From NCBI RefSeq assembly GCF_030553075.1, contig NZ_CP130701.1, positions 2,976,001-3,040,000 of the forward strand: a DNA stretch of 64,000 nt, read 5' to 3'. Shown one piece after another: positions 39,099 to 48,516 of the stretch; within the stretch, counting starts at the first letter, position 1, and each line of letters starts with the position of its first letter. The translations under genes and the position numbers were made by a program. The stretch comes from Halomonas sp. I5-271120 (GTDB lineage Bacteria > Pseudomonadota > Gammaproteobacteria > Pseudomonadales > Halomonadaceae). Below the pieces are notes generated by a model, which was not told where the DNA came from, made no database searches, and saw only the letters and a list, made by a program, of their open reading frames with translations.

Positions 39099-40217
39099 AT
39101 GAATGCCCCCACCACCCAGGCCCTGGATACCCAAGCGGTGCCCCGTGCCTCCGCTCATAATCCGATCGGTACCGACGGCTTCGCGTTCGTCGAATACACG
39201 GCGCCGACCGCCGAGGGGATCGAGGCACTGCGCGCGCTTTTCAATCAGATGGGCTTCACCGAGACCCGCAAACACCGCTCCAAGCAGGTCTTTCTGTTTC
39301 AGCAGGAGGGCGTGAATTTCGTGCTCAACGCCGAGCCCGACAGCTTCGCCGCCGAGTTCGCCCGACGTCATGGCCCCAGCGCCTGCGCCATGGCCTGGCG
39401 GGTGGCCGATGCCCGCAAGGCCTTCGAGCATGCGGTGGCCGAGGGGGCCGAGCCTGCCGAGAATCCGGTTGGCCCCGGCGAGGTGGGCATCCCAGCGGTC
39501 AAGGGTATCGGCGGGTCGCTTTTGTATTTCGTCGACCACCAGCTCGATGGCGAGGGCCGCACCATCTACGACATCGATTTCGAGGCGATTCCCGGTCGCA
39601 GCCCTCAGGACCACAGCGTGGGCCTGAAGGTGCTGGATCACCTGACCCATAACGTCGATCGCGGCCAGATGGATGTCTGGGCCAGCTTTTATACCCGGGT
39701 CGCCAACTTCCGCGAGGTCCGCTACTTCGACATCGAAGGCAAGATGACCGGGCTCTTTTCCCGGGCGATGACCGCGCCCTGCGGCAAGATGCACATCCCG
39801 ATCAACGAGTCGGCCGACGACAACTCCCAGATCGCCGAATTCCTGCGCGAGTACAACGGCGAAGGCATCCAGCACCTGGCGATGGCCACCGACGACATCT
39901 ATGCGACCGTGCGGGCCTTGCGCGCCAACGGCGTGACCTTCCTGACCACGCCGGATACCTACTACGAGAAGGTGGATGCGCGGGTACCCAACCATGAAGA
40001 GAACGTCGACGAGCTGCGCGAGCTGAGCCTGCTGGTGGACGGCGCGCCGGAGCAGGGCGTGCTGCTGCAGATCTTCACCGAGACGGTAATTGGCCCGATC
40101 TTCTTCGAGATCATCCAGCGCAAGGGCAACGATGGCTTCGGCGAGGGCAACTTCAAGGCACTGTTCGAATCCATCGAGGAAGACCAGATCCGCCGCGGCG
40201 TGCTCAAGGACGACTGA
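39099..40217 (+). CDS. hpd: 4-hydroxyphenylpyruvate dioxygenase
   Basis: Hpd converts 4-hydroxyphenylpyruvate to homogentisate, using non-heme iron and oxygen, in tyrosine breakdown. The 372-residue product has the two-domain vicinal-oxygen-chelate fold with likely iron ligands H181 (LDHLTHNV), H259 (GIQHLAMAT) and E337 (FFEIIQRKGNDGFGEGNF). It uses the product of the PhhA/PhhC steps encoded at 19-22 kb. The later hmgA-fahA-maiA steps are not in the window. ATG 39099 follows AAGGAG; the longer frame to 38937 lacks support. Confidence 0.96.
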   Translation: MNAPTTQALDTQAVPRASAHNPIGTDGFAFVEYTAPTAEGIEALRALFNQMGFTETRKHRSKQVFLFQQEGVNFVLNAEPDSFAAEFARRHGPSACAMAWRVADARKAFEHAVAEGAEPAENPVGPGEVGIPAVKGIGGSLLYFVDHQLDGEGRTIYDIDFEAIPGRSPQDHSVGLKVLDHLTHNVDRGQMDVWASFYTRVANFREVRYFDIEGKMTGLFSRAMTAPCGKMHIPINESADDNSQIAEFLREYNGEGIQHLAMATDDIYATVRALRANGVTFLTTPDTYYEKVDARVPNHEENVDELRELSLLVDGAPEQGVLLQIFTETVIGPIFFEIIQRKGNDGFGEGNFKALFESIEEDQIRRGVLKDD

Positions 40218-40395
40218 GGCAAACCACCGGGCGTGCTAGAGACAGCATGCCTGGTGCAGGCTGCTGGCGTTGTCGCCAACAGGCGATGGATTGCCATGAA
40301 CTTCGGCCTATCGATAGCGCATCCTTTTGGTCGCATGGTCAACGCACGAACAAAAACGCTAAAATCCCGTATAACAACAACCCTGAAGGTGTGAC

Positions 40396-41856
40396 ATGAC
40401 GGCGAGACAACAACCCAAGAACCTGTGGCTGGGGCGCTGGGGCTTCATTCTGGCAGCGACCGGCTCTGCCGTGGGCTTGGGCAATATCTGGAAATTCCCC
40501 TACATGACCGGCGAGTACGGCGGCGGGGCCTTCGTGCTGGTGTACCTGGCCTGCATCCTGGCCGTCGGCATCCCGGTGATGATGATCGAGATCGGTCTTG
40601 GCCGTCGCGGACGCGGTAGTCCCATTGATGCCATTCGGCGCGTAGCCCGGGAATCCGGGCGCGGCAGCCTCTGGTCGCTGCTGGGCTGGATGGCCATGCT
40701 GTGTGGCTTCATGATCCTGTCGTTCTACGTGGTCGTGGCCGGCTGGTCATTCTCTTATCTGTGGAAGACGGTGACCGGTGGCCTGGTAGGCTCAGAGGTT
40801 GGCGACATGGCGGCGATCTTTGCGGCCAATAATGCCGACCCGCTGGCGCTGGGCGGCTGGAGCACCCTGGTTACCGTGATCACCCTGACGATCGTCGGCA
40901 AGGGCGTGCAGCAGGGCATCGAGAAGAGTGTCAGCTGGATGATGCCGGGCATGGTGATCATGCTGGCGATCATGATCGGCTATGCGATGTTCTCCGGTGG
41001 CTTCGGCGCCGGCATGGATTTCCTGTTCTCTTTCGAAATCGGCAAACTCACCAGCGAAGGCCTGCTGGCGGCGATGGGCCACGCCTTCTTCACCCTGTCG
41101 CTGGCCTCGGGTGCCATTCTTACCTACGGCTCCTACCTGCCGGATGGCGCGTCCATCGCGCGTACCACCTTCACGGTGGCGATCGCCGATACCCTGGTAG
41201 CGCTGATGGCGGGCCTGGCGATCTTCCCGGTGATCTTCGCCAACGGCATGGATCCGGCCGCTGGCCCTGGTCTTCTGTTCATGAGCCTGCCGCTGGCCTT
41301 CCAGGCCATGCCGTTCGGTAGCGTCTTCATGGCGATCTTCTTCGTCATGCTGTCGATGGCGGCTCTGACCTCTGCCATCTCGATGATCGAGGCTACCGTG
41401 GCCTGGCTCAACGAGAGCAAGGGTATTTCGCGCACCAAGGCCACCTGGGGCGCCGGTATCGTGCTGTGGCTGCTCAGCACCCTGGCCATGCTGTCTTTCA
41501 ACGTCGGGTCCGACTGGACGATCGCCGGCAAGCATGCCTTCGACTGGCTCGACTACCTGACCTCACGCTTCATGATGCCGCTGGGCGGCCTGGGGATGGC
41601 GCTGCTGGCCGGCTTCGTGCTGCGTCATGAGATCTTCAAGTCCGAGCTGGGGCTCTCCAACACCCAGCATGCGCTGTGGCTGTTCATGGTGCGCTATGTG
41701 AGCCCGCTGGGCATCGTGCTGGTGTTCATTGACAGCCTTGGCTTGATGGATCTGGACATGGGCAGCCAGTGGTACTGGTGGCTCGGCGTGCTGGTCGCCA
41801 TCACCCTGACCGGCGAGCTCCTGAGCCCGCGAATCAAGCGTCAGTTGGCCGCTTGA
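40396..41856 (+). CDS. Sodium-dependent transporter of the NSS/SNF family
   Basis: The 486-residue product has about 11-12 helices and the NSS signature at its start (WGFILAATGSAVGLGNIWKFPYMTGEYGGGAFVLVYL), which lines the sodium and substrate site. Bacterial relatives such as TnaT, Tyt1 and LeuT import amino acids, including aromatic ones. Its place after hpd suggests tyrosine or phenylalanine, but that is inference. A perfect terminator follows at 41966. Confidence 0.9.
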   Translation: MTARQQPKNLWLGRWGFILAATGSAVGLGNIWKFPYMTGEYGGGAFVLVYLACILAVGIPVMMIEIGLGRRGRGSPIDAIRRVARESGRGSLWSLLGWMAMLCGFMILSFYVVVAGWSFSYLWKTVTGGLVGSEVGDMAAIFAANNADPLALGGWSTLVTVITLTIVGKGVQQGIEKSVSWMMPGMVIMLAIMIGYAMFSGGFGAGMDFLFSFEIGKLTSEGLLAAMGHAFFTLSLASGAILTYGSYLPDGASIARTTFTVAIADTLVALMAGLAIFPVIFANGMDPAAGPGLLFMSLPLAFQAMPFGSVFMAIFFVMLSMAALTSAISMIEATVAWLNESKGISRTKATWGAGIVLWLLSTLAMLSFNVGSDWTIAGKHAFDWLDYLTSRFMMPLGGLGMALLAGFVLRHEIFKSELGLSNTQHALWLFMVRYVSPLGIVLVFIDSLGLMDLDMGSQWYWWLGVLVAITLTGELLSPRIKRQLAA

Positions 41857-41900
41857 TCTCCCTGAAGTGACAGGTCTAAACGGGCCACAGGCCTGGAAAA

Positions 41901-41950
41901 TCGAAAGGTCTATGAGATCGAGAGGTCTATGAGATCGAAAGGTCTATCGA
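41901..41950. repeat. 17-bp tandem repeat, three copies
   Basis: Units tcga[a/g]aggtctatgaga repeat at 41901, 41918 and 41935 (the last shortened), between the transporter gene and its terminator. Confidence 0.88.
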
Positions 41951-41965
41951 TCTCATGTCATATGC

Positions 41966-42000
41966 GCTGCCCCCGCCTTGTGCGGGGGCAGCGTCGTTTT
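41966..42000 (+). terminator. Terminator after the NSS transporter gene
   Basis: A perfect 11-bp stem GCTGCCCCCGC / GCGGGGGCAGC with a CTTGT loop (41966-41992) is followed by gtcgtttt. Confidence 0.88.
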
Positions 42001-42126
42001 GCGAGGTGTCATGATCTGCCTGTGCGATGTTCAAAAGCACGGGGTTGCCAGAAGAGGCACACGCGTATGCCATAATGCGCGACGTTGATCCTTAAACTGC
42101 CACTAGTCGTCATTCAAGGAGCCAAG

Positions 42127-42960
42127 GTGTCTGGATATCTTTCAAGCGAACAGTCTAACCAGCTGCTGAGCGGCGTTCGGGCCGCTGGCCAGCAGGTGCT
42201 GTCCATCTATAAGCGCGACTTCACGGTCGAGACCAAGCAGGATGACAGCCCGCTGACCGAGGCCGACATGGCCTCGCACCATGCTCTGGTAGCGCTGCTC
42301 GAGGCGGTTACCCCTGAGGTGCCGGTTCTTTCCGAGGAGTCAGGAGAGATTCCCTTCGCCACTCGCCAGGCCTGGTCGCGCTATTGGCTGATCGACCCGC
42401 TGGATGGCACCAAGGAGTTCATCAAGAAAAACGGCGAGTTCACCCTCAACGTGGCCTTGATCGAGGACGGTGAGCCGGTATTCGGCATCGTCCATGCCCC
42501 GGTGCTTGGCGTGGATGGAACCACCTGGTGGGGTCAGGTGGGCGAGGGCGCCTGGAAACAGGCCGATGCTGGCATTGAGTCGATCCGGGTACGCAAATTG
42601 CCGGATGCAGCGGTCGAGCCCTGGAAGGTGGTCGGCAGCCGCTCGCATGGCGCGGCGGAATTCGAGGCCTTCTGCGCTGACTTGCCTGCCAACGAGCGAG
42701 TCTCGATGGGCAGTTCGCTGAAGCTGTGCCTGGTCGCCGAGGGGGCCGCTGATCTCTACCCGCGTCTGGCGCCGACCTGTGAATGGGACACTGCCGCGGC
42801 TCAGGCGGTTGTGGTCGCAGCCGGCGGGGCGGTGCTGAATGCGCACAGGCTGACGCCATTGCGCTGCAACCAGCAGGATAGCGTGCTCAATCCCTTCTTT
42901 ATCGTCTGCGGTGAGCGCGATGCTCGCTGGGAGCAGGCGCTGGCCAAGGCGCTGAGCTGA
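42127..42960 (+). CDS. cysQ: 3'(2'),5'-bisphosphate nucleotidase CysQ
   Basis: CysQ removes 3'-phosphoadenosine 5'-phosphate formed during sulfate assimilation. The 277-residue product is an inositol-monophosphatase-fold, Mg-dependent enzyme with SEESGE, the metal-binding IDPLDGTKEF and the C-terminal CEWDTAAAQAVVVAAGG. GTG 42127 has AAGGAG 5 nt upstream; the open frame to TTG 42085 is rejected. The nearby siroheme gene cobA also serves sulfite reduction. Confidence 0.93.
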   Translation: MSGYLSSEQSNQLLSGVRAAGQQVLSIYKRDFTVETKQDDSPLTEADMASHHALVALLEAVTPEVPVLSEESGEIPFATRQAWSRYWLIDPLDGTKEFIKKNGEFTLNVALIEDGEPVFGIVHAPVLGVDGTTWWGQVGEGAWKQADAGIESIRVRKLPDAAVEPWKVVGSRSHGAAEFEAFCADLPANERVSMGSSLKLCLVAEGAADLYPRLAPTCEWDTAAAQAVVVAAGGAVLNAHRLTPLRCNQQDSVLNPFFIVCGERDARWEQALAKALS

Positions 42961-43134
42961 GCGAGGCCATGTCGGCTGTCAGGTCCGGTCGGCGGGCGAG
43001 TAGCAGCTAGGGTTATAAGCTTCGAAGTAGAGATTACTGGCCACTCGCCGACCTAAACCTTATATTTGGCTATAAGAAATTTTATTTTTTGCGTAAAATG
43101 GAATAAACCGGTTCATCGATTCGAGACGCTTGCC

Positions 43135-44019
43135 ATGACCTCCGACCTGCTTCCCACTGCGCTTGCCCAATACGGCGGCGACGCGTCGCTTTCTCGGTTA
43201 CGCGACTTTCCCCGTGGCCAGGTGGCGCTGGTGGGGGCGGGACCGGGCGATCCGGAGCTGCTGACGCTTAAAGCACTCAAGCGGCTGCAGGCGGCGGAAG
43301 TGATCCTGCATGATCGTCTGGTCAGCGATGAGATCCTGGCCATGGCCAATCCCCGGGCGCGTCGCCTCTACGTGGGCAAGGCACGCTCGCAGCACAGCCT
43401 GCTTCAGGAAGGCATCAACCAGGCGCTGGTAGATTGGGCTCGCGAGGGCAAGCGAGTGGTGCGGCTCAAGGGGGGCGATCCCTTCATCTTCGGTCGCGGC
43501 GGCGAAGAGCTCGAGACCCTGGCGGCGGCAGGCATCGCCTTCGAGGTGATTCCCGGCATCACCGCGGCGTCCGGCTGTGCGGCCTACGGTGGCATTCCGC
43601 TGACTCACCGCGACCATGCGCAGTCGGTGCGTTTCGTTACCGGCCATCTCAAGAACGGCAGCTGCGATCTGGACTGGGAGACGCTGGCTCACCCTGGCCA
43701 GACGCTGGTGTTCTACATGGGACTTGGTAGCCTGGATATCATTCGTGAGGCGCTGATGGCCCATGGCCTCGACGCCGAGACGCCGCTGGCGCTGATCGAG
43801 CAGGGCACCACGGCGCGTCAGCGCGTGCATGTCGGAAGCCTCGCCCACCTGCCTGACGCCTTCCATGGCGACACTATCAAGCCACCGACGCTGATCGTGG
43901 TCGGCAGCGTGGTGCGCCTGCATCAGACGCTTGCCTGGTTCAACGGTGAACAGTCGGCCAGCCGTGGCTGGGAAGACGGCAAGCACCCAACTCCCATCAA
44001 AGCATCAGACAGCGCCTGA
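43135..44019 (+). CDS. cobA: Uroporphyrinogen-III C-methyltransferase
   Basis: This SAM enzyme methylates uroporphyrinogen III twice to precorrin-2 for siroheme and cobalamin. The ~294-residue product contains [41 protein letters not shown] and [19 protein letters not shown]. It lacks the CysG dehydrogenase/ferrochelatase domain. The first ~30 residues are a short extension. ATG 43135 is chosen over the frame opened at 43066; upstream DNA (43050-43110) is strongly AT-rich and likely holds the promoter. Confidence 0.94.
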   Translation: MTSDLLPTALAQYGGDASLSRLRDFPRGQVALVGAGPGDPELLTLKALKRLQAAEVILHDRLVSDEILAMANPRARRLYVGKARSQHSLLQEGINQALVDWAREGKRVVRLKGGDPFIFGRGGEELETLAAAGIAFEVIPGITAASGCAAYGGIPLTHRDHAQSVRFVTGHLKNGSCDLDWETLAHPGQTLVFYMGLGSLDIIREALMAHGLDAETPLALIEQGTTARQRVHVGSLAHLPDAFHGDTIKPPTLIVVGSVVRLHQTLAWFNGEQSASRGWEDGKHPTPIKASDSA

Positions 44020-44052
44020 GAGGGCGTGACTAGATAACGTAGGTATATGTAA

Positions 44053-44078
44053 TAGTCCCTGGCTAGATAGTCCCTGAC
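44053..44078. repeat. 15-bp tandem duplication (1.7 copies)
   Basis: tagtccctggctaga at 44053-44067 is followed directly by tagtccctgac, in the gap between cobA and rlpA. Confidence 0.75.
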
Positions 44079-44156
44079 TGTCGCCACCCGCCGACGTTTG
44101 ATTCATGTCGGTGGCGCCGTATCTTGGTGGGCCTCTGTCACGATTGGGTTCTCTTG

Positions 44157-44603
44157 ATGATGCACTTCCCTACTACGCCCCGCGGCAATGCCGGTTCTCT
44201 GCGCTTTTTTTCTCATGGAGCGCTGGCGCTGCTGATCTTGCTGTTGACCGGCTGTGCCGGCCAGGGGACTCGCGATGATACGGCAGGCGGCGGTCTTGGT
44301 GCTGACGTCGTCAGTAGCGAGGTCGGCATGGCGACCTATTACGCGGACCGCTATCACGGACGCACCACCGCCAGCGGAGAGCGCTTCGATCAAAAGGCCA
44401 TGACGGCTGCCCATCGCACCCTGGCATTCGGCACTCGGGTGCGCGTCACGCGCCTCGATGATGGGCGGGAGGTAACAGTACGCATCAACGACCGCGGCCC
44501 CTTCGTTCGCGGTCGGGTCATCGACCTTTCCAAACGGGCTGCGCGTCAGCTGGGCATGATGCGAGATGGCACGGTCAAGGTGCGCCTGAGCGTGCTGCGC
44601 TAG
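44157..44603 (+). CDS. rlpA: RlpA-like septal lipoprotein (DPBB domain)
   Basis: The ~148-residue product has a lipoprotein signal peptide with lipobox LLTGCAGQ and a double-psi beta-barrel: GMATYYADRYHGRTTASGERFDQKAMTAAHRTLAFGTRVRVTRLDDGREVTVRINDRGPF. RlpA proteins act on or bind denuded peptidoglycan at the septum; this one lacks a SPOR domain, so it is the short form. Starts at 44157 and 44160 are equally possible and no strong ribosome-binding site is seen. Its 3' end overlaps the convergent gene by 29 bp. Confidence 0.87.
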   Translation: MMHFPTTPRGNAGSLRFFSHGALALLILLLTGCAGQGTRDDTAGGGLGADVVSSEVGMATYYADRYHGRTTASGERFDQKAMTAAHRTLAFGTRVRVTRLDDGREVTVRINDRGPFVRGRVIDLSKRAARQLGMMRDGTVKVRLSVLR

Positions 44604-45828
44604 CCTCATTGCCATGAGGCTCGGGGGCTAGGGCCCTCTGATAAGACGGCGAACCTGCTTCAGCAGCCCTGTTGGCAGCCCCTTCACGTGTGGCCTGCCA
44701 GCGACGGAATTCTCGCTGCCAGCGCGCCAGCAGCGCCCGCCGTTTGAGGTCATCCAGCGTCGCCAGCAGGGCAGGGCTCAGGCGGATGGGTCGCAGGGCG
44801 TCGCCAAGACGCACCTTCAAGGCGTTGGCGGTGCCCGGGCCTTTGAGCGCCGGGTGGACGGCCCCCAGCGCCGTGCGTTCGGCGATGACGCGCTGGCCGT
44901 GCTCGCTGATCAGGTAATCGAGGAAACGCTGCGCTGTGACCGGGTGCCGCGCACGTCGTGGAATCAACGCCAGTCGCTGTGTGACCAGCGCATAGTCCTT
45001 CGGAATCACCATCTCGAGGGCCGGGTCGCTCGCCACCACATTCTGTGCATAGCTGCCCAGCAGGTTATAACCAAGCCAGTATTTTCCCTCCTTGAGGCCC
45101 TTGAGCATCGCGCCGGTGGTCTCTTCAAGCACCGCCTCGGTGGCGCCCAGTGCCGCTACCAGTTCCCAGTAGCGGGGCGACAGTCGAGCCTCCTCGACGG
45201 CATAGCTGTAGCCCGCCCCGCTCTTGGCCGGATCATAGGTCACCACTCGTCCGCGCAGTGCTTCGCCGTATTGTTCAAGCAGGTCAAGCAGCTCGGCATG
45301 ACTTTGCGGCGCCCCGAAGCGTTCGGACAGCTCGCGCCGATAAACCATCACGATGGGCTCGAAGGTCACCGCAAACAGCTCATGTCGCCAGCGAGCCCAG
45401 CCTGGCCAGGCGTCGGCGCGGGCGCCGGTCAGCGGTTGGGCATGGCCGTCGTTGGCGAGTCGGTACTGCCAGGGCATGGCCGAGGAAATCAGCACATCGG
45501 CGCTGGGCGTCTGAGCCGCCAGGAAGCGCCGGTTGAGTTCCAGGGTGGTCAGGTTGCGGTAGGTAAGGGAAATGAAAGGGAAGCGCTGGTGAAAGTCCTC
45601 GAGCAGCGGTCGGACCTGGGGAATATCCAGAGCACCATGAACCGTCAGTCGCTCGAGAGGCTGGGAGGGAGTGGCGTTACCCGGGAAGCGCAGCGTTTCC
45701 TCGGCCCAGACAGGGGTGGCACCGAGCAGCCCCAGTGTCAGCACGCTCAGTGTCAGCAGGCTACGTTTCAACAGAGTCAGGGCCAGGCGTCTCGAACCCG
45801 CCCCCGGCAATGGATCGGACAGATTCAT
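44575..45828 (-). CDS. Periplasmic extracellular solute-binding protein next to TctDE
   Basis: The 417-residue product has a signal peptide (helix ~18-38, ending PVWAEE) and the fold of type-2 periplasmic binding proteins related to iron/phosphonate/thiamine binders (VIPKDYALVTQRLALIPRRARHPVTAQRFLDYLISEHGQ). No permease or ATPase gene accompanies it. Its ATG overlaps the sensor-kinase stop, so it is the last gene of a four-gene regulatory operon. It may present a ligand to the kinase instead of feeding a transporter. The last ~40 residues are low-complexity, and the 3' end overlaps rlpA. Confidence 0.82.
   Translation of the reverse strand: MNLSDPLPGAGSRRLALTLLKRSLLTLSVLTLGLLGATPVWAEETLRFPGNATPSQPLERLTVHGALDIPQVRPLLEDFHQRFPFISLTYRNLTTLELNRRFLAAQTPSADVLISSAMPWQYRLANDGHAQPLTGARADAWPGWARWRHELFAVTFEPIVMVYRRELSERFGAPQSHAELLDLLEQYGEALRGRVVTYDPAKSGAGYSYAVEEARLSPRYWELVAALGATEAVLEETTGAMLKGLKEGKYWLGYNLLGSYAQNVVASDPALEMVIPKDYALVTQRLALIPRRARHPVTAQRFLDYLISEHGQRVIAERTALGAVHPALKGPGTANALKVRLGDALRPIRLSPALLATLDDLKRRALLARWQREFRRWQATREGAANRAAEAGSPSYQRALAPEPHGNEASAARSGAP
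44603..44620. other. Hairpin in the rlpA / binding-protein 3' overlap
   Basis: A 7-bp perfect stem GCCTCAT / ATGAGGC with a 4-nt loop sits at the stop of rlpA, inside the last codons of the convergent gene. It has no T-tract; it may limit read-through in either direction. Confidence 0.4.
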
Positions 45829-47246
45829 CCGCGATCTCCCATAAAATGGACGGCCACCCTCAGGCCTGTGTCGTTGGCCGTCGGCTCCAGGGTCAGGCGA
45901 GCCTTGTGGCCTCGGGCGATGCCATCGACGATGGCGAGACCCAGCCCCGACCCTTCGCCGCCATCACGCCCCCGGTAGAAGGGGCGCAGCACCAGCAGTC
46001 GCTGATCCTTGGCGATGCCGGGACCATCATCCTCGACGGCCAGGGTCGGTGGATCATCGGTGACCCGCACGGTGATGTGCTGCGCGCCGTAGCGGCGGGC
46101 GTTGTCGATCAGGTTGGTCAGTGCCTCCTCGAGTTGCCAGGCCACGCCGTCGATCATCAGCGGCGTCTCGTCGGCTTCGACGCCGAGATCGATGCCATCC
46201 CGATGGCAGCTCGCCCAGGCGTCTCGGGTGGCGCGCCTTGCCAGCGCATTGAGATCCAGCGGGGCAAGATCCGGCGTGGCCTCCGGGTTGTCGAGGCGAG
46301 TCAGCGACAGCAGCTGCCCGGCGAGCCGTGCGGTGCTGGCGCTGGTGGTCTGCATGGCTTCGAGGGCGCTGCGCCAGGCAACGGGATCATCCTGGCGTAG
46401 AGCGAGTTCGGCACGAGTCGAGAGCCCGGCCAGGGGCGTTCGCAGCTGATGCGAGGCGTCGCCGATAAAGCGTTCCTGGTTGGCGCGCACCCGGCGCATT
46501 CGCGCCAACAGGTCGTTGACGGTCTCGCGCAGTTCGGCGAGCTCGCGGGGCAGGGGGAGTTCCAGGGGTGCCAGCGTGCGCGGGTCACGGCTGCGGATGG
46601 CGCTGCGCAGCCGCGTCAGCGGGGCGAGGGCAGAACGAATCGCCAGCAGCAGGGCGGCGATGGCCAGTGCCGCCATGGCGGCGATATAGGCCAGGTTGCC
46701 GCGCAGCAGGCTGAGCGTCAGTGCCTCACGGCCCTCTCGTGTATGGGCGACGCGGACCTCGAAGCGCTCCTGCAGGCTCCAGTCCTCGAGTCGGCTGCGG
46801 CGGGTGCCCTGGCGCAAGGCAAGCGAGTGCCATTCGATGTCGCGATAGAGCAGGGTGTCGCCACGAGCGCCGTCCTGAAGAGTGCCCTGAAGCGGTTCTT
46901 GACGGTTGCCCTGACCCTGATCGGGGCGCTCATCGCCAGGCAGTCGGGCATTGCCGGTGATGAAGTTTCCATCACCATCGTAGAGCGCATAGAAGACGCG
47001 CTCCTCGGCATCGGTGGCCAGCATTTCCAGCGCGGCCGGTGGCAGGTCGAGCCACAGTTGGTCATCTTGCCACTGCACGCGGTCGGCGATCGCGAGGGTC
47101 GCGGCTTCAAGCAGGCGGTCGAAGGCACGGTCGGCCGTATGGCGCGCGTCCAGATAGGCCTGCACCAGCATCAGGGCCCCCAGGCCCAGCAGCGGCAGCA
47201 ACAGCCAGGTCAGCAGCCTGCGGTACAGGCTGGCCGGTCGCCTCAT
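45825..47246 (-). CDS. tctE: Sensor histidine kinase, TctE type
   Basis: The 473-residue product has two membrane helices (~10-28 and ~178-200) enclosing a ~145-residue periplasmic domain like 2CSK_N, a HAMP-like linker, the phosphoacceptor motif DASHQLRTPLAG near residue 265, and an ATPase domain with NLIDNARRYG, VEDDGPGI and GEGSGLGLAI. It should phosphorylate the TctD-like regulator. It overlaps both neighbours by 4 nt. In Salmonella, TctDE controls the tctCBA citrate transporter, which is also adjacent here. Confidence 0.9.
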   Translation of the reverse strand: MRRPASLYRRLLTWLLLPLLGLGALMLVQAYLDARHTADRAFDRLLEAATLAIADRVQWQDDQLWLDLPPAALEMLATDAEERVFYALYDGDGNFITGNARLPGDERPDQGQGNRQEPLQGTLQDGARGDTLLYRDIEWHSLALRQGTRRSRLEDWSLQERFEVRVAHTREGREALTLSLLRGNLAYIAAMAALAIAALLLAIRSALAPLTRLRSAIRSRDPRTLAPLELPLPRELAELRETVNDLLARMRRVRANQERFIGDASHQLRTPLAGLSTRAELALRQDDPVAWRSALEAMQTTSASTARLAGQLLSLTRLDNPEATPDLAPLDLNALARRATRDAWASCHRDGIDLGVEADETPLMIDGVAWQLEEALTNLIDNARRYGAQHITVRVTDDPPTLAVEDDGPGIAKDQRLLVLRPFYRGRDGGEGSGLGLAIVDGIARGHKARLTLEPTANDTGLRVAVHFMGDRG

Positions 47247-47905
47247 GGCGCCTCCAGCAGGTAGCCCAGGCCGCGCACCGTGCGCAGGCTCACGTCGCTG
47301 TCTTTCAGGCGCTGCCGCAGGCGGTGGATATACACCTCGATGGCATTGTCGCCCATGACCTCGCCCGCGAAGGCATCCTCGGCGAGGCGGGCCTTGTCCA
47401 CCGGCGCGCCTGCATGGCGCATCAGGCAGGCCAGTAGCCGCTGCTCGCGCGGGGGCAGGGCAAGCGCGGCGTCGTCGAGGGTGAAGCGCTGAGCCTCGGG
47501 ATCGAAGCTCAGCGTTCCGACCCGCAGTGCCTGGTGCCGGCCGCGACGGCGCAGCAGCGCGCGGACCCTGGCCTCCAGCTCATCGAGGGCAAAGGGCTTG
47601 GCGAGATAGTCATCGGCGCCCAGGTCCAGGCCGCGCACCCGGTCCTCGATAGCGCCCCTGGCGGTGATGATCAGCACCGGAGTGTCGCTGTCGTGGCGTC
47701 GCAGCGCGGCCAGTACCTCAAGACCGCTGGCGCCGGGCAGGTTCAGGTCGAGCAGCACCAGGTCGGCCGCGTGGCCGGGCTGAGATAACAGGGCCAGTGC
47801 CTGGTCGCCATCATCCAGCGTGGTGACCGTGAAGTGTTCGAGGCGCATGGCGTCGCTCAGGGTCTCGGCGAGCAGCGGATCGTCCTCGATCAGCAACAGC
47901 TTCAT
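47243..47905 (-). CDS. tctD: Response regulator, TctD/OmpR type
   Basis: The 220-residue product has a receiver domain with acidic pocket EDD near residues 7-9, the phosphoacceptor Asp in LLDLNLPG (~53) and a C-terminal winged helix (LRVGTLSFDPEAQRF...LRQRLKDSDVSLRTVRGLGYLLE). It overlaps the IclR-like gene and tctE by 4 nt each. Likely target: the tctC promoter, 0.9 kb away. Confidence 0.91.
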   Translation of the reverse strand: MKLLLIEDDPLLAETLSDAMRLEHFTVTTLDDGDQALALLSQPGHAADLVLLDLNLPGASGLEVLAALRRHDSDTPVLIITARGAIEDRVRGLDLGADDYLAKPFALDELEARVRALLRRRGRHQALRVGTLSFDPEAQRFTLDDAALALPPREQRLLACLMRHAGAPVDKARLAEDAFAGEVMGDNAIEVYIHRLRQRLKDSDVSLRTVRGLGYLLEAP

Positions 47906-48516
47906 GGCGCGCCTCCTTGGTGATGGTTCGTCGCGGACGTGAGCCTGATCCGTGCGGCGTCCAGCAGCGCCTCACCCTGCGCGTCCTGGAGACGACCGCT
48001 GGGGCCGGACAGTGACAGCCACAGATCGCCCGCGCCTGCACCCGCCTCACCCAGTGCGGCGCACAGCATGAACCCACCACTCACTGGTTGGGCGGGTGCG
48101 TCAGCATTGTCGATGGCCCAGTTATCGCCGGGGTGCAGCTCATGGCGCAGGCTGGTGTCCGGCAGGCTGACCAGACGGCAATTGGCCATCCCCTGGACGA
48201 TCTCGAGCAAGGCGGCGGTCTCGCCGCTCTGCTGACAGAGCTGATCCAGCACCGGCTGGACGCGAGCGGCCAGCCCGCGGCTGGGGCGATGGCGCCTGCC
48301 CAGCCGCAAGGGCGTCGGGCCCAGCGAGAAGCGCCCGTCTGCCCCTCGTGTGACATAGCCAAAGCGCTCAAGAGAGGCGAGCAGGCGCAGCAGGGTGCTC
48401 TTGTAGAAGCCGGTGGCCTCTGCCAGTTCGGCCAGAGTGAACGCTTCATTCGGTGCGTCGAAGACCTCGAGGATCTTGAGCGCCCGTTCCACGGCCTCGA
48501 CGCGTTGTTCTGCCAT
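47902..48516 (-). CDS. IclR family transcriptional regulator
   Basis: The ~204-residue product has the IclR winged helix (VERALKILEVFDAPNEAFTLAELAEATGFYKSTLLRLLASLERFGYVTRGADGRFSLG) and a shortened ligand domain; usual members have ~250 residues. It begins the operon iclR-tctD-tctE-SBP and is divergent from tctC. The frame stays open upstream to 49812, across tctC, but that part is an antisense shadow; ATG 48516 begins the known N-terminus (MAEQRVEAVERALKILE). Confidence 0.88.
   Translation of the reverse strand: MAEQRVEAVERALKILEVFDAPNEAFTLAELAEATGFYKSTLLRLLASLERFGYVTRGADGRFSLGPTPLRLGRRHRPSRGLAARVQPVLDQLCQQSGETAALLEIVQGMANCRLVSLPDTSLRHELHPGDNWAIDNADAPAQPVSGGFMLCAALGEAGAGAGDLWLSLSGPSGRLQDAQGEALLDAARIRLTSATNHHQGGAP

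Noticed and set aside
45834..46400. Long + strand frames opposite tctE and the binding-protein gene
   Set aside because: They are mirror frames of conserved minus-strand genes with no motif or ribosome-binding site of their own.
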